DNA of 22,459 nt, from IMG/VR virus record IMGVR_UViG_3300043427_000948, positions 1 through 22,459 of that record, one strand, 5' to 3'. Below, in pieces: positions 20,865-22,459 of the stretch. Source of the DNA: a virus. The notes under the pieces were generated by a model. It ran no database searches. It had not been told where the DNA came from and saw nothing but the letters and a program-made list of their open reading frames with translations. A program made the translations under genes and the position numbers. The stretch's first letter is position 1. Every line of letters begins with the position of its first letter.

Positions 20865-22459
20865 TTAGAATCCTGACAACTGGCCTAGTACCGTATAGGT
20901 CCCAGATGCATTAAGCACACTAAAAGTTAATGTATCAATTCTGTTAGCATTGGCTGTAGGCAAGGTATTGCCGGCCCAGTTTATGGTTTGTGCCACACCT
21001 CCAATCTGTACAGCATTGGCATAATAAGCAGTGGCACCTTGAACAATAACTAAGGTAATTGCAGTGGCATATCCGCTTGCTAAACTAAGATTGGCAAAGT
21101 TAGCTGTCCAATTAGCACTAGGCGTAGTGTGCCTAAAGATTTGGTTATTGGTACAATCATGTGTAACAACACCAGTGGCATTGGATAAACTAGTAAACGA
21201 TTCATGAACACCGCTCATTTTACTAGTGCCGGTGAACGTAGGATTAGCAATAGTAGGGGAAGGTCCTACCGCTGGATTACTATCTACCCAAGCCGAACCA
21301 GTCCAAATGTATGTGTTACCATCATCAGTGTCATAGTAAAGTTGACCAGTTACTGGACTGGCGGGCGGTACGCTTTGAACTGCGGCTGCTGCTCGTGTCC
21401 ATGCGGTTTTCTGAAATGTACCATCACTGAATGTTATGCCGGGCCAACTAACAGGTGCTGGACTCACATCCATAGCAGTTTGTGGTAGTGTTAGATTACC
21501 ATCTGTACTAAATTTCCAAGCAGTATCATTGACATCAATAGATGTACCACCTAAACTGTAATCAGAAGTTTGTAAGGTTATCGGAAAGCTATGTCCTGCA
21601 GTGGAGTCATCGTATCCAAATTGTATAACACTGCCAAGTAAACTGGTGCATCTAGCTGTTGTAAAAGTTTGTGTAGTAAGATCTGAGTATGTTATTGTTA
21701 TTGGATGGTATAAATTATATTGGGCATTGCCGAACCCACTAGTTGGGTCAATTAATGCTAGTAATTGAGCGTTTGACCCTAGATCAATAACAGTCAGTCC
21801 TGAAACAGCACCAGTATTTGTATTACCATAAAGATCTTGTGTAAAAGTTTGTCTATATCCAGTGGGTGCTAGCGTCGCTATCTTTGTGTTATTTGGTAGT
21901 GCTAAATTACCGCTGGTGTCAAAAGTCCAAACCTTATTACCACCAGCATAACTAAGCGCGGAAATCTTAACATTGCCACTGTTCATCATAATGTTAAAGG
22001 CATCATTGAAGTCAGTGGCATTAGTGTCGGTACCTTGAATATAGATAAATCCAGAATTACCGCTTGTATGTGGGAACCCCAATGTAACTGCTTTATCTAC
22101 TTCTGCTGAGGGCATTTCCATGCCAGATCTAACATAGTTACCGGTAATAGTATCTACTTTGAATAAAAATCTCTTGTCAATGTCTATGTCGGGTCTGAGC
22201 TGAATGGCATCACTTATGCCACCAATGCTTGATCCGTATATATTTCTACCAACTTGGATGTTGCCCGACTTCAACAAATTAGTATCGGAACGATAAGTCA
22301 AATCAACATCGGCTCTGGGATACTGAGCATTGGTTCTGTTTTCTACAAACACTGGGTAATAGGTAGTAGTTAAGCCATTGGTATCAACTATGTCAATTCT
22401 GTCTGTGGGCCCAGTTGCACCTACATTGCCAGTGATCCCAGTGGCACCTGTTAGGCCAG
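20865..22459 (-). CDS. Large tail fibre protein, 5' end beyond window
   Basis: The reading frame stays open to the window edge, giving at least 531 residues. A GTG at 22352 is therefore internal and not the true start. The first visible residues (GLTGATGITGNVGATGP) are collagen-like triplets, followed by DIVDTNGLTTTYYPVFVENRT, a segment typical of T4-like phage fibre proteins. The rest carries repeated beta modules with paired phrases (KVWTFDTSGNLALPNNTK, then WKFSTDGNLTLPQTAM). A short SPVTGQLYYDTDDGNTYIWTGSAW module follows, and a C-terminal beta domain ends LGQLSGF. A structural or receptor-binding role in the tail or baseplate is likely. It is coupled to the 228-residue gene by a one-base gap. 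Confidence 0.87.
   Translation of the reverse strand, partial: GLTGATGITGNVGATGPTDRIDIVDTNGLTTTYYPVFVENRTNAQYPRADVDLTYRSDTNLLKSGNIQVGRNIYGSSIGGISDAIQLRPDIDIDKRFLFKVDTITGNYVRSGMEMPSAEVDKAVTLGFPHTSGNSGFIYIQGTDTNATDFNDAFNIMMNSGNVKISALSYAGGNKVWTFDTSGNLALPNNTKIATLAPTGYRQTFTQDLYGNTNTGAVSGLTVIDLGSNAQLLALIDPTSGFGNAQYNLYHPITITYSDLTTQTFTTARCTSLLGSVIQFGYDDSTAGHSFPITLQTSDYSLGGTSIDVNDTAWKFSTDGNLTLPQTAMDVSPAPVSWPGITFSDGTFQKTAWTRAAAAVQSVPPASPVTGQLYYDTDDGNTYIWTGSAWVDSNPAVGPSPTIANPTFTGTSKMSGVHESFTSLSNATGVVTHDCTNNQIFRHTTPSANWTANFANLSLASGYATAITLVIVQGATAYYANAVQIGGVAQTINWAGNTLPTANANRIDTLTFSVLNASGTYTVLGQLSGF

Overview
The window is a piece of a T4-like tailed phage (myovirus) genome. Nearly every real gene lies on the minus strand, packed head to tail with short gaps or start/stop overlaps (ATGA, TAATG), so it is transcribed from high to low coordinates. 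The diagnosis rests on a T4-type primase and helicase pair (gp61/gp41-like), a phage class I ribonucleotide reductase operon (nrdA, nrdB, glutaredoxin), a PAAR tail-spike tip protein, collagen-like and beta-helix tail fibre proteins, T4-type late promoter boxes, and N-termini resembling the T4 capsid-targeting sequence. The gene set resembles T4-like phages of aquatic bacteria (cyanophage or pelagiphage relatives). The host cannot be named from this sequence. Both ends of the window cut genes: a fibre gene at 22459 and a small membrane-protein gene at 1. Layout in the direction of transcription: (a) 22459-19271, three tail fibre or adhesin genes: a collagen-containing protein cut by the window edge, a 228-residue beta-rich protein, and a 295-residue collagen-like fibre. 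(b) 19261-16849, primase and DnaB-like helicase behind a sigma70-type promoter that overlaps an 11-bp palindrome. (c) 16836-14135, a perfect T4-type late promoter box followed by an 83-residue protein and three genes whose N-termini look like T4 capsid-targeting or propeptide sequences: an unknown protein, a pol-beta-type nucleotidyltransferase, and a ligase-like protein with a KWDG motif. (d) 14127-13754, a single small gene with its own probable late promoter and a strong intrinsic terminator. (e) 13722-11226, six small conserved-type phage proteins of unknown function, one of them a coiled-coil protein with a C-terminal membrane anchor. (f) 11222-10488, a PD-(D/E)XK exonuclease with its own sigma70-like promoter. 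(g) 10463-7573, a 911-residue beta-helix tailspike with a Thr-rich repeat tract, and a 51-residue satellite gene. (h) 7561-2946, an unknown gene, then nrdA, nrdB, a 54-residue gene, glutaredoxin, and a small Sm-like protein. (i) 2943-245, a PAAR-M15 peptidase tail tip and a large Gly/Ala-rich hydrophobic protein. (j) 227-1, a sigma70-type promoter driving a small membrane protein gene that runs off the window. Together the genes cover dNTP supply (RNR and glutaredoxin), priming and unwinding at the fork, exonucleolytic DNA processing, host attachment, and cell-wall penetration. The most interesting region is 14135-16836, where late-promoter control and probable capsid-targeting N-termini on two nucleotidyltransferase-superfamily enzymes suggest proteins packaged in the head and delivered with the DNA. 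The second point of interest is a pair of early-type promoters, at the primase and at the exonuclease, whose predicted start sites fall almost on the start codon and which overlap repeated operator-like elements. I found no tRNA, CRISPR array, insertion sequence or integrase.
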